A DNA stretch of 64,000 nt from Uloborus plumipes. Taxonomy: Eukaryota > Arthropoda > Arachnida > Araneae > Uloboridae. The DNA lies in assembly GCA_038373865.1 (NCBI GenBank), contig JAXGGA010004511.1:23523-87522 (forward strand), read 5' to 3'. Below the pieces are notes generated by a model. It made no database searches. It had not been told where the DNA came from and saw nothing but the letters and a program-made list of their open reading frames with translations. Made by a program: the position numbers and the translations under genes. This document shows positions 24,421 to 35,489 of the stretch, piece by piece (the stretch's first letter is position 1; every line of letters starts with the position of its first letter).

Positions 24421-26008
24421 TTTATTTATTGAACGTTGCTATAAATTTGAAACAGTTTTCCACGTCACCTATGAGGTACAGCTCCGAGACGCATTACCCC
24501 TTTCGCAAATTGCAAGGCGGGTTCCCCAGTAGGTATATATTCCTTTTACATCATTAAAAATAGCATAATGCACACACGATAGCAATCTTCTTTTTCAAAA
24601 CAATTTAATCTGCTTTACTTTTTGGAAGCATGTTCGTCGAAACAGAAAAGCAGTAGTTTGTTCTTGTCTTTCCATCAATTACTGTGATCGTAAATAAAGC
24701 TTTTGATGAGAATGAAACAGTGTGAAGCTTAGAGACTACATGGAATGTCCCACAGTAATGCTTCCAGCTGAAAAGAGAGGCGAAAATGACGTGGGAGTTG
24801 CGAAAAGGGTCTGGAGTTTATTAGATTTTTGATAGTTTCAGCAGATTTTATAGGATCTTGAAGCATTGTCTGAAGATTACTTCATGTCTTAAATATGGCC
24901 TGTACGCTAAGACTACTTTCTAGAAACAACAGCTTTCTTATTCAATTACGTTCTGGACTGAGAGGTTTCATGAAATACTAGACGAAAATTTCAGTCTTAG
25001 CAACTATTCTTGAATATTCAGGTGTGAAAGTGAAGTACCAATTAAGCTCCTGTGATTAATTAGCAAAACCATTTGCACATTCATCTCCCGCTGTGTTTAC
25101 ATGCGAAGGATTTCACCGGTGCTTACAAGGCTTTTTGGTTTTTCTTAGACCAGTACTAACACAAAAGATTTCTCCAGTAGAAATTGATTCAAATATTCAT
25201 TGACCAGTGACCCAATCCTCGAAACAATGACCAGATCTTCCGATGAATCATCAACAATTTAAGAATCAAAAGGCAAAAATGCATACGAATGTTAATTGTT
25301 AAAACTCTCATTTTTCCCACATGAAATCAGAGGAATGTTTGAATTAATCATTTCATGTATCTGAACATCGATATCTATCTATTTTCTATAAAATCAACAG
25401 CTTCTCTTGACTTTCAGAAACCAGTAACCCTTCTTCCAATTTCTTACTTCTGATCTTCAGAGAGAAGAGATAGGTTTGCGCTATTCGCAGTTCTCGAGCT
25501 CGGGTACGCCAACTTGCGATGATTTTTTTTCAAGTTTCCGATTAATAATCTCCTTCCTTTTACAGTTTTCTATGAAGCGAAACAAGCAGTATTCTCTCAA
25601 GACGCCCAATTGAACACAGCTTCATTGAATGACAATGAGTTCGGCTATGACATAAATGTCCTCGATGCTTTTTTCGGGGAAAATTCTATCCTTGCAGTCT
25701 TCTGTCAGACTGGATGAGGCCAATCTTTACACTTGAAGAATTCTCGTAGCTAAAATAGTTCGCTTCTGGATGTAAGACATCTTTATCGTCGGCTTCGGAT
25801 GTTCCAGTTTCCTTGCAGAAGTCTTCAACAGGTCAAATTGCTCCAACCTTTGCTGAGGATCTCAGTTCTGGGACTATGAAAGCGATGAGACAGAAAATGT
25901 CCCACTGCTGATGAACATCATTCAAAAGCAAAGTTGGCAGGCTGGTATGAAGAATTGAAAAAATACACTGATCTCGACAGCTGCTTTTTCTTTCTTCTTT
26001 GGCCCAAC
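24421..26008 (-). other. possible 3' untranslated part of the gene at 26009-27260
   Basis: This stretch is visibly less AT-rich and free of recognised repeats. On the minus strand it follows the last putative coding exon and contains an AATAAATAAA poly(A)-signal-like string at about 24423-24432. It also holds open stretches on both strands: minus about 25690-25840, reading VEDFCKETGTSEADDKDV and on, and plus 25563-25718, reading FYEAKQAVFSQDAQLN and on. None could be tied to a family. Could be UTR, additional exons or a decayed gene. Confidence 0.3.
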
Positions 26009-27260
26009 TTAGGCAGAGGTCTTCTTTTTTAAGAACCTATGAAGAAGAAATAGAGAATTATGAAATGAGTAATCGTAAAAAGACAACTCACAACTATTCA
26101 TCATTGTTCAAGCATCTAGTCAAACGCTAAACGCCGATGAGAAGTTTGAAGCTGGGGATGCACCGATGAATCGGCAGTACCGATGAATCGGTCATATTCG
26201 GCTATTTTTTGCCGATTATTTATAATCAACAAATCTTAGCAGATTAATTGGTGGAAAAAATATATTTTGAAAAAATCGTTAATGTATACTTTCATCGAGA
26301 AACTAAATAAATTTGTAAATAAATGTAAGATAAATAAGTTAGTATGTAAATGACTAATTTTCTGAAAACATTGATGTTGTCACTGCAGTCTCTTTTCTCT
26401 CTTTTTTTAATTTTCATATATGGAAATTAGCTCTAAGAAATTAGTTAAAATTTTGAAATTTCGTGAAAATTAGGCGGATTGGGAAAAATAGTCTCTCAGA
26501 AACAAAGTAGTACCTATTTCTAAAATCGAAAAAATCATGATGGAGAAATTAGTAGTATTAAAAATAATAATCATGATCAACAATTTGCATTGCTGACAAT
26601 CAATTGACGATTAGTCGAAAATCGGTAATCGGCCTAATTTGCATATCGGTGCATTCCTACTTGAAGTACAGTGAGAATTAATGATGAGAGACTTACCTCG
26701 TTGTCAAAGAGCCAAAAACTTTTCTTAAAAGTCCCTTTTTCTTTTTCTTCAGAGGCTCCTTTGAATTGACGTCATGATCAGAAAAAACGTCTGAAATAAA
26801 AGTTAATAGGTATTTCTCAATTAAAATAACACTAAAAACTATGAATACACACATATAATATTAATGTTTACAAAGATATTTGCTAAATATAAATCCTTAA
26901 TAATTGGGAATATATAACTGAAAAAAACAGAAGATTTATAAAAATCATGTTACACATACCTGGTATCATTTCAGTTATCTCTTCTTTTTCTTCATTCTCC
27001 ATAATAAATAAATCACCGTTAAATGAGTATTCGTTCATCATGTAGGTCATTTTTCAAATGACAGCATCCAAGTTTTGAACAACACGGCTGAAGTCGGGAA
27101 ACTCGTCTCCGCCTTTGTCTGGCATGGTAATAGTATCCAAGACTTGTTTGAAGTCTGTAGTTATATCATCCAAGTAGTGAGTCACTTTTTTGGTGGAAGT
27201 TTTTAGATAATCCTTATAAAAAACATACAAACTTTCCACCGGATCTACAATATTATGCAT
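26009..27260 (-). CDS. candidate three-exon gene of unknown function
   Basis: Three minus-strand segments are joined by good splice signals. Exon 1 covers 27260-26960 and ends CCAG before GTATGTG. Exon 2 covers 26790-26697, preceded by TTTTATTTCAG and followed by GTAAGT. Exon 3 starts at 26036 after a pyrimidine-rich stretch ending ATAG and reaches a TAA at 26009-26011. The frame carries through both joins. Exon 1 reads 68 residues from an ATG (MHNIVDPVESLYVFYKDYLK and on) to a TGA at 27056-27054, then continues in the same frame two codons later with ATG, giving a second stretch of about 70 residues that ends in lysine-rich blocks (KKKKKGLLRKVFGSL, RFLKKKTSA). So either the product starts at the second ATG (27050) with an upstream frame before it, or the TGA is read through, or the gene is dying. 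No domain recognised. A hAT MITE lies in the second intron. Confidence 0.42.
26153..26659. mobile_element. hAT-type MITE in an intron
   Basis: Ends TGGGGATGCACCGAT and ATCGGTGCATTCCTA are inverted repeats of the common hAT form (..GG.ATGCACCGAT). Flanks TTTGAAGC and CTTGAAGT agree at six of eight positions. Interior copies of CCGATGAATCGG and CCGATT-type strings repeat near the ends. Confidence 0.8.
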
Positions 27261-27605
27261 CTTTAATCAAATATGGTGCGGGGAAAAGAAAAAAAAAATT
27301 GTGAACAGATATCTAAACAGTCATCTAACAGTATGATGAGCTGTTTGAAAGTCAAGAAAATGTTCTGTTATTTCATTTACATTACGCGCTTTTATAAATA
27401 TTTGAGTCGGCAACTAAAAAAAATTTTTTTTCTTTGACAGTTAATCATTATCCGCAACAGCAGAAGAAAGTACAGAAATGATTTAAACATTTTCAACTGG
27501 TTGTTTTATCAAGATTTATTTATTTATTTATTTTTTTGCGTTACTGTTCTCTTTTGAGAGACTAAGTATACAAAATTCAAGTATTACGTTTTAGTACTTA
27601 GGTTT
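27261..27605. other. sequence upstream of the gene candidate, nothing bounded
   Basis: On the minus strand a T- and C-rich run followed by AAAG lies directly before the ATG at 27260, so exon 1 could be internal with further exons outside what I can recognise. No repeat element found. Confidence 0.35.
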
Positions 27606-27608
27606 TAA

Positions 27609-27760
27609 CTCCACCACGGCTATAGATTTGGCGGATAAAAGAGATTTGGCGTTTTATTTGGCTGTTTTTTGGCGATTTTAGAAAACTGCGAGCAAAACAA
27701 CAACCGCCAAAAAAACCCGCCAAATCTGTTTTTATCTCAAAATCTGTAGCTGCGGTGGAG
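27609..27760. mobile_element. 152-bp MITE with TAA duplication
   Basis: CTCCACCACGGCTATAGATT at the left pairs with AATCTGTAGCTGCGGTGGAG at the right. Inside, GATTTGGCGG and CCGCCAAATC also pair. TAA lies on both sides. A 3-bp TAA duplication is typical of PIF/Harbinger, but the end sequence itself is not diagnostic. Confidence 0.72.
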
Positions 27761-28347
27761 TAAATAAGTAAGTACCATATTTTATTGTCATTTTAAAAAT
27801 TTAACCTCTATTTTTTTAACGTTAAAACTTTGCTGCAGGATCTATTTTGGAAGAACATGCATATCTTCATTTGTTGCAAAATTAGAATAATATGTTTTGC
27901 ACAGCTAAAATTCAAAACACTAAGCGATAAGCATTACGTTTTCTTTAATATTTAAATAATATTAATGGCGCATTTTAAAATTACATTGATAAAACATCAA
28001 ATATTTTTAAATAACTTTAGCATATACAGTGTGGAAATTTATCATTAAAGTGCGAAATAGATAAGTAAAAAGTTAAAGAAATTGGTTTTCAATATTATAG
28101 ATATTTTCCTTTTTCGATTGAGAGTATAAAAAATAAAAAGAGTTGCGGAAGTAGACTTACCTCAAAAATCACAATTAAAAAGTCGCAGAGAATTCGCTTT
28201 TAAGTTTATAACTCAAAATCTTTTCTCCAAAAGACGGAAAAATCATATCTGCATCAAAATATTGTTGTGATAACAATCGACAGCCAGTGTTAAATTCTTA
28301 ACAATGCTTTCATCTTCCACTTCTAATAATGCCAAATAAAAATAAAC

Positions 28348-28790
28348 CGGCACAGGACATTTCCGCCGCAACGTAGGACATTTCCGCCGCAAAATTTATC
28401 TCTGTCATCCCCCTCATGAAACATCTCCGCCGCGTCTCTCCCCGCCGTTTCTGTACGTCAGGACAAATCCGCCGATTAAGCTGGTAGAGTGTAATATTTG
28501 GCAAAGTTTAAATTGATTTACACTGCATTGTGTTTTTTTCTTGACTTCTTTGCGATTCCCCCCCCCCCCCAAATATAAGTAGTCCGGGAATAAATTCCGC
28601 TTTTTAGATTAGGTCTTTTATTAGGTAAAATTTATAAGGTAAAATTTTAAACCAGTAACCCTTTTCTCACCCTTGGAAATGGCGCGGCGGATTTGTCCTG
28701 TGCCAGTCAGAGGGGGAATAGGAGTCGCGGCGGAAATGTCACATGCGGTAAAGAGGGGGATAAAATTTGCGGCGGATATGTCCTGTTCCG
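28348..28790. mobile_element. 443-bp MITE with internal GGACATTTCCGCCGC repeats
   Basis: Ends CGGCACAGGACATTTCCGCC and GGCGGATATGTCCTGTTCCG are inverted repeats. AAATAAAC is perfectly duplicated on both sides (28340-28347 and 28791-28798), which fits hAT or P. The string (A)GGACA.(T/A)TCCGCCG recurs four times in the left half and, inverted, three times in the right half. Confidence 0.85.
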
Positions 28791-28802
28791 AAATAAACTG
28801 TT

Positions 28803-30767
28803 GGGCAATTCCATGCAAGCGTGGAAAAGCGTCGAAAAAATTAAACTCGAGTAATGTAACTGTTCTGCATATTTTTTGGTTTAAAAATGTTAGAAGTTTC
28901 TTATTTATAACAATTTTTTGTTAGGAATGTAGCTTTTTAGTTTCGGCAATACTTTGAAGTTGGTATTAGAGTATTTTATTTTCAGTGAAGCAAATGGTCA
29001 AACTTTCAACATTGATAAGTTTCAATTTTTTCCATTAGATAAATGTGACAAAGGAAGATTGTTGTTTATTACACTTTAAATTAATATTGTGAATTGATGA
29101 AACAAGTGTTTTCAATTTAATTAAGTGATTTATGTCAATTTCAAAATGGCTCTTTTCTAAGTAACGTAAGTTACCAAAAACATGTTAAAGTTTTTAAAGC
29201 AAATAAAGAAAGGGCAATACAATGTTAACTATGTTATATTTTCTATCTTATAGATGTGTACTAAGCAAATAACAGTACTTTTCTTTTGAATATTGTTTAT
29301 TTAATTTTTTGTGCTACAATCAAAACGTGTAACGTAAGTTACCCACATATGCAGATAACGTAAGTTAACTTAGTAGAACTTCAATACTTGTGTTTTGAAA
29401 TAAAGTAAATTGTAAATAAAACCTATATGGTTAATAGAAGTAATTTATTCAATAATTCTTTTAATTGTACTGTATTTACTTAATTTAGATTACTCATATT
29501 TCTTAAAATGTCTGTTAATAAGATTACAACACACCTTTATTATAAATTACATGCTTCTTTTTGGCTGCTAAGATATTAATTCTCTTTAAACAAATATTTA
29601 GGAGGTAATGTACTATGAATGATTCAAAAATGACTTCTGTTATGATTTAAAGTTATCAAATATGTTTTGGAAAAAACAAATATAAAAATAGTTTATCTCT
29701 TTCAATTGAAATATATTTGGTTCTGCATTAAAATGCCACTGAATTCTGCAGAAAAGATGCGCTGTAGAAGGGGTATGAGAAAAGTCATGTGGATATTACA
29801 GATTCATAAATAAAAGTCACTCTTGGTAGTATTGAAATATGTTAGAAAAAGCAAAATGTATCAAAAATATTTTCTGAAGATCCGCACATTGACAATGACC
29901 ATTTAAGAACCAGAAATGAACAAAATGTAGGGTTTCGTTTAGTTAGTATTTTAAGGAACAAGAAGAAAAAACAGAGATAAAAGCTGGTGACTGGTGTGTG
30001 GTGAAGTACGAAAATACATTGTATCCTTGAGTTGTGACGATTATTGAAGAAAACGAGTTTAAAGTAAAAGTAATGGCTGCTGTTGGTACCAATTAGAAAT
30101 GGCCAAAAACAACAAAGGAAATTTATTATAAGAGAAAACATGATTCGAAAATAGAATTACCTGAGCTTGTTAATACCAGCGGCCAGTATGCATTTAAAAG
30201 TCTTATGTTTTGTAATATTTTTGATTGATCATTGAGTTTGGCATTAAATTTCTGTAAATTTAACTCATAATTGTTAATTTTCAGTATTTTGATCTAAACT
30301 AAGCTGTAATTTTCATTCATTAATTTTTGTAATAAAGATATGCTTGTAAGTGAATTTTGTAACGTAAGTTACTGTAACGTAAGTTACCCAGTTAAAAATT
30401 CCCATAAAATTCAATTTTTAAAATAAAATTTTAAATTTACAAAAATTAATTCCTAAATATAATAAGAAACTGATAAATTATACTTCAAACAAGAAAACAG
30501 CTGTAATAGAGCAGAAATTTGCCTTAGAACCAATTTTCATATTATGCCATTCCCTTTTTGTGTAACGTAAGTTACTGCCTTATTTTTGACTGCTAAATTT
30601 TGTAAAATTTAAGTGCATCGAATATTTTTGCATTTTAATTTTACTTTCGACTGTCATTTTCACTGAATGCTTTTGTACAAGGTTTTTATAACAATATTTG
30701 TCTTTACTAAGGAGCTAACTGCATAAGAGTTGGTCGAAATGTAACGTAAGTTACCGTGGAATTGCCC
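28803..30767 (+). mobile_element. 1.97-kb DNA transposon of unassigned superfamily
   Basis: GGGCAATTCCATG at the left is mirrored by CGTGGAATTGCCC at the right. TGTT flanks both ends (28799-28802, 30768-30771); moving the boundary in by one base gives a 6-bp CTGTTG duplication. It starts four bases after the 8-bp duplication of the preceding element. GTAACGTAAGTTAC, or a one-base variant, occurs seven times (29161, 29329, 29355, 30359, 30374, 30562, 30741), the last only 12 bp inside the right end. A decayed coding region lies at 29733-30228. The short ends with ATTCC resemble those of the palindrome at 56831. Confidence 0.8.
29733..30228 (+). pseudogene. relic of the element's own coding sequence, unknown protein
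   Basis: From ATG 29733 the frame reads MPLNSAEKMRCRRGMRK and stops after 26 codons. Another frame then reads SEDPHIDNDHLRTRNEQ and on to a lysine-rich block. From 29974 a third frame reads EIKAGDWCVVKYENTLYP, stop, VVTIIEENEFKVKVMAAVGTN, stop, KWPKTTKEIYYKRKHD and on to a TGA at 30226-30228. The GDW.VVKYE..LYPG/VT...E..F.V.VM...G..WKWP pattern resembles the C-terminal part of uncharacterised proteins carried by repeats in several invertebrates. I cannot name the family. In-frame stops at 30028-30030 and 30094-30096 and the frame changes show it is not functional. Confidence 0.55.
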
Positions 30768-30932
30768 TGTTGCGTAAGCTTTTACTAAAATCAAAAATGG
30801 CGAAAATGCTAAGATCAATTTTTTTATATAGGATTGTACTAGGGGGTGCTGAAAAGTTCCTGGCTGTGAGCCCTTCTAGTTGAAAATTGAAAAAAAAGTT
30901 TTCCCCATAAGAAAGCTTGTTATCTTGCATCA

Positions 30933-31007
30933 CACTGCAAAAAATGAAATGTTGTTTTTGCAGTATAATATTGGCAGCTAAGGTTCCAATTTAAAACTGT
31001 AAAATGC
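30933..31007. mobile_element. fragment of the TTTTACAGT palindromic MITE family
   Basis: CACTGCAAAAAATGAAATGT, the GTTTTTGCAGTATAATA string and CCAATTTAAAACTGTAAAATG match one end of the copies at 62853, 61162 and 37826. The other half is missing. Confidence 0.7.
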
Positions 31008-31488
31008 ACTATTTCAAACTATTCAACTATTTCAAACTATTAACTATTTCAAATTTGAGGTAGAAGATAACATGTCAGGGACTCAAGCGAGAAAGAAAAT
31101 TCGGTGAAAATGCGCTTTGGGTCCCTGCTTGGCGCATTTTCAAAAAGTCGCCAATTGGCGCGTTTTTGTTTGTTGTCTAGCGTAGTTGAAAGCTCCGAGA
31201 GACATTACGCAAAAATTGCGTTTCTATGGCGACAAAACCGAAATCTGTGTTTGGCGAGATAAAGGACCCAAAGCACAGATTAACCGAAAATTCTTGTTCG
31301 CACACATCTGACATTTCAGTGGGAATGTCCTTTGCAGAATTTCTTTGGAGAAACAAACACTTAATAACATTCTTCAATTGTCCAGTCGTGAAACTTGCTT
31401 GAGCCTCTGCCATGTTATCTTCTACCTCAAATTTAAAATAGTTAATAGAATGGGAAACAACTTGTATTTTTACAGAAATATTACAAGA
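31008..31488. other. unassigned sequence
   Basis: A short inverted match of GAGGTAGAAGATAACATG (31058-31075) and CATGTTATCTTCTACCTC (31412-31429) brackets 31058-31429. TTTCAAACTATT-type strings repeat at 31010-31050. The bracketed interval could be an element, but I found no target duplication. Confidence 0.4.
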
Positions 31489-31740
31489 CTAGCTGCGTGG
31501 CCCGGCGTTGCACGGGCTACCTCAGAACAAAAAAAATAACAAAACCTGAACAGAAAATATAGAACAGAACATAAGAAACAGAACATAAAAACAGAATATA
31601 AGAAAAAAAAATTCCGTTGTATTACAACGGATAAAAATTGTTACATCAAGAACCTTTATTAGGGCATATCTGTACCCCGTGGTTTCACCCGCGTTAATAG
31701 GAATACAATCAATTAAAAAGCTTTAATTACACCACGATAT
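31489..31740 (-). mobile_element. Helitron 3' end, fragment
   Basis: On the minus strand GCCCGTGCAACGCCGGGC, a hairpin, is followed by CACGCAG and CTAG before a T, the same 3' end as the copies at 53747, 55189 and 56274. Upstream (higher coordinates) lies a GCGGGTGAAACCACGGGGTA segment. The matching 5' end was not found, so the left boundary on that strand is approximate. Confidence 0.65.
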
Positions 31741-32408
31741 ATGTATACTAGGGTGGAGCGAAAAAAAAAAGTTTTGGAATCTTAATTTGTAATTTCTGCC
31801 AAAACCTGTGCATGTGTAAGTACACATGAAAAATATTATCATGTTTGAACTCCTTTAGGGTCCTACAAGGGCTTAAATTTCTCTAAAAATACGAAAAAAT
31901 CAATTTTCTACAATTTTTTGGAAAATACAAATAATCACCATATTTGTTCTAATACCATTAAAGTGCTTCCTTTTGACAATCTTTTCATGCATCTCCAAAA
32001 TTATTTACATTCTTTGCAGTATTAAGTTCGTACAAAGGCCTTGAAGTTCCGTGAAATTAACCAAAAATTGACTTTTTTTTTTACCATTTTTTGCACATAG
32101 CAATAATTTATCTTTTGTAGACCAGATACTATGTGTGTAATTTAAAATATGATTACAGCTCCATGTTTAACGAAAATTTTTCTTTTTTCTTTTTTAATTT
32201 CTAATTTCTTGAAAAATACAGAAGCATATATTTAGCAATAAAACTGACTAGCATCTTCCTCTCATTAGAAGTTCAGTTTGAAAATTAATAGCTTCACAAC
32301 TCAGACAGACCTGGAGATTAGGGAAAACTTTTACTTTAGTAGGATCGTGAGCCCCTAGAACAGCTTACCAAAAGCACCCGTAATGAGTAAAGGAGTTGAT
32401 AGTTTTAA

Positions 32409-32926
32409 CCCATTTATGCCCAGTAGCCTAAAACAGGACGCTTGTTAGTTACTGCATACAAGTCCTGTAATGGGTAAATCATTTTACTAAAGCTGTTTTT
32501 CACAAGTTAAATAGTCCTTCTTCTTGAGAAAACCAGATAGAACCACTAGTTGAACATCAGAGTTTATTTATTGACAGCTATTTTCAGACAAATCAGTCAA
32601 GCAACGATCCAGTATGAGTAGCCACAGAAAGTAAGGTTTTTTTGCGAGCTTATTTTTCATGAAATTAAACTATTTTAAAATGATTTGCTTAAAATTGATC
32701 AGAGACGCCTTCTTTAATGTTATTTTGCAAAAGTAAAGTCAAGTAAGGTCGTTTTTTGCGCACATATCTGCCTAGTGTCCCATAAAGAGAACGTTAAATA
32801 ACTTAATAAATATGGCAACGGCGATCTATTTTACGCCTAAAATGTATGTAAATCATTCCAAGTAAAAGTTTTAAGCAGACAAAAATTGAAAAAAAAATTG
32901 TTAAAAAAACCTTGGGCATAAATGGG
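32409..32926. mobile_element. TTAA-flanked piggyBac-like MITE, CCCATTTATGCCC family
   Basis: Ends CCCATTTATGCCCAGTAG and CCTTGGGCATAAATGGG with TTAA at 32405-32408 and 32927-32930. The first 12 bases are close to the CCCATTAATGCC family, but the interior is unrelated as far as I can see. No transposase was recognised. Confidence 0.82.
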
Positions 32927-32930
32927 TTAA

Positions 32931-33834
32931 GAGAGCATTGATCTTCATTAGAGGCTATAAATTGACTAAGACCAGCCTAGATGCTCCCAGAGCCTTTTGC
33001 TAAAAGTCACATTTGTATTTGCATTTTACCTCAAAGGGAGTCAAAGGTTTATAAAAACTACTCTCTGGTGAATTTCAAAATATTTTCTTTTTATTTTATT
33101 TCTCCCCTTTTATATTTTTAACTTTCATTGAAAAATTCAAAATAATAAAACTTATTCCAGTCCATATTTTTCATTAATTAAAAACCGAATATAAAACTTA
33201 CAAAACAGTTACATGAAAATTAACAATCACTATCTAATCCGTATTCTTTTAATAACTTTTAAAGATACTATACAGTGCTTCCATATATAGCAAATTAGAT
33301 TACCGTAGAGCCCTAAGAGAAAGCAGAAACACTTTAAAACTGTCCTTGTTTCTACTGTTCCCTTATCTTTCTTTCGGTAGAGGAGGATAGAAAAGAAAAA
33401 TTGAAAGCTCTTGAAAGCATTTTAGATGGAATTCCGTCAAAAGTGCAAGAAAAATGTGAAAAAAAGGAATAAAACGGAAGGGAAGGCTGTAAAATTCTTC
33501 AAGGGTTCCATATATTTTGCATGTTAGGAAGAAAAATTTCGTGGTTTGAAAAAGTATCATTTCTTTTTTTATAGAAGTGTCAAAAATGTTTGTTTTACAT
33601 GGTATGGAAAGAAATCCACTATAAAAAAAAATCACTTTCTCTTCAAACCTGCAAAAAGGAATGGGTATACTTCATTGGTACAAAATTAGTTGTTCATGTT
33701 TTAGTAGTTTTAGATTTTTGCTTATAAAACTTATTACTTTCTGTAAATCCATATGCAAAATAACGAACGTTGGTTTGCAAAAATACTATCCTGAAATTAA
33801 TCAAATTTTTAATACTAGAAAAAAATTTATATTA
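32931..33834. other. unassigned AT-rich sequence
   Basis: No bounded repeat or gene was recognised. The 90-codon minus-strand frame at 33363-33635 is phenylalanine-rich and without motifs. Confidence 0.45.
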
Positions 33835-34573
33835 CAGTAGAACTTCGGTAACTGGACACGTGAATAACTCGACAACATCAGTAAGTCAACATTTGTTTTT
33901 CTAATAATTGGTCCAATGTTAATTTCCATGTATGCAAACCTCTCTAACTTGACTCACATTTACAGGAACCTCGATAATTTGACATCCATTTGATATTTTA
34001 ATCCACTTTTTGCTATCGATATTGTTTCATTTTAACTAGTTCTGAAAATGTTGCTGCTTATTAGTCTACCAGTTCATATTTTTTGGGAAAGCGCTCTTTT
34101 AGTGAATTCAAACTAATACTCAGAAAAGTCAGCTAACACACTTTGTGCTGTTGGTGCAGTCCTAGGGGTAGGGATAGGTTGGATAAATGTATCCTGGGCA
34201 GTTCAAAAGAGAAACTAGGCAACACCAGCATGACACATGTTTCTCAAACAAGTTCTCTTTGGCAAGAAGCTCTTATCCCTTTTTAAAAATTATCGAAGTA
34301 TTTCAAATAAGGTACTTAAACTCGCCTTATTTATTTCTTATTTTCTTTTCAAGCAAAAAAATAAAATAAAATCAATGGAAAGAAAGAAAGACAAAAAAAG
34401 GAAGAATGATATACTGAAATTAATTTTTACAACGTTGATGATAAGCACTAGTAAATAAGCAATACAGAAAACACTGCAATAGATAAAATTATGGAACTTC
34501 GGTAAGTCGACATCCGCATAACTCGACCTATTTGCGTGGCCCTTTGGGGTGTCGAGTTACCGAGGTTCCACTG
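33835..34573. mobile_element. pogo/Tigger-like element with transposase-free interior
   Basis: CAGTAGAACTTCGGTAACTG at the left is mirrored by GTCGAGTTACCGAGGTTCCACTG at the right, with TA on both sides. Subterminal AACTCGACA and AAGTCAACAT strings are typical of pogo-group ends. An ATG at 34374 opens a lysine-rich frame (MERKKDKKRKNDILK), reminiscent of a transposase start but too short to assign. Confidence 0.82.
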
Positions 34574-34829
34574 TATATCATAAAAATTGATTTTTTTACA
34601 CTAAAAAAAAGTGTAAGGTTACCACTGCTAATGGGTGTAACGTTACATGGCTTCTGAAGTAAGCTGTTCGGATTTTAAGAAAACTCTAGCTTTTCGAACA
34701 AAGTTTCACGTAGCCTGTGTAAAGTTTCACCAAGCATTAAAAATACTAGGGTATCATTGAAGCACATGCTTTAAAGCAAACATCAGCGCTGAGGTCTTAA
34801 AGTCAAATGAACATAACCACGATGTGCCT

Positions 34830-34910
34830 TAACGGCCATGTGGTAAAACGCGCTTGCTTTGAGAGCTCTCTGTGTGCGGTAAGTTCGTGGTTCGGGGTTC
34901 AATCCTATTA
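34830..34910 (+). mobile_element. tRNA-derived SINE fragment
   Basis: CATGTGGTAAAACGCG (A-box-like) and, about 50 bp later, GGGGTTCAATCCT (B-box-like) in tRNA order. The arms do not fold into a proper cloverleaf, so a functional tRNA is unlikely. Confidence 0.5.
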
Positions 34911-35216
34911 AGTGTCATTAAAATAACTTACGAATCTCTGTGAATATGATTGGTAGTCGGAAAGCATGAACTTGACAATCATTAAATAAACAAATAATTG
35001 AAAATAATCTTCTAACGTGATGAATGTTAAGTTTTCTTATCCTTTCTTTTGACAGAGAATTATGGTGTAACCTTGCACATAGACGTTTGTGAAACGTTAT
35101 GCTATAGTTACAGTACCATGGCGTAACCTTACACAAGTAATGTGTTACTTTACACCAAATATATCGGTCAAGTTACTCCATAACAGTGGCTGCAGCATTG
35201 CTGCCAATGTATTTAG

Positions 35217-35489
35217 GGGCCGTGGTAGCCCTATCGGTAAGGTGTCGGACTCCTGACCGGAGGGACAAGGGTTCGATCCCAGCCGATCAAAGATCCACCG
35301 TCTTGATGAATGGTGGCTGGGGGACGTTAAAAATGTCGTAATCACAAAGTCCTCCAAGTGAAATGATACCTCTGGGGGTGCTGGGCCAGGGGCTTGCTCG
35401 ACCCTTGGTTCTGGTTCAAAAAGAACAGGGCCCTATCCCGGTTAAACCACGAGTTGTGGTAGGTACTGGGGACACTGGAATGAGTGAAG
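35217..35489 (+). mobile_element. tRNA-derived SINE, full copy
   Basis: The head reads GGTAGCCCTATCGGTAAGG (A-box-like) and GGGTTCGATCCC (B-box), the order and spacing of a Pol III tRNA promoter, then continues for about 200 bp of tRNA-unrelated body. The flanks TGCCAATGTATTTAG (35202-35216) and TGCCAATGCATTTAT (35490-35504) are an imperfect duplication of about 15 bp, as retroposition gives. A dihydrouridine-like arm is present but there is no acceptor-stem match, so it is not a tRNA gene. Confidence 0.85.

Noticed and set aside
25563..25718. Plus-strand stretch reading FYEAKQAVFSQDAQLN and on after a TTTTACAG acceptor-like site
   Set aside because: It overlaps open reading on the opposite strand and has no donor site or partner exon; the strand cannot be decided from the sequence.
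31742..32340. ACTAGGGTGGAGCGAAAAAA as a possible transposon start
   Set aside because: Resembles a common element end, but no matching inverted end or duplication was found downstream.
35217..35290. tRNA-like sequence with A- and B-box
   Set aside because: It lacks an acceptor stem, continues into a SINE body, and is flanked by a long target duplication; a SINE explains it better.
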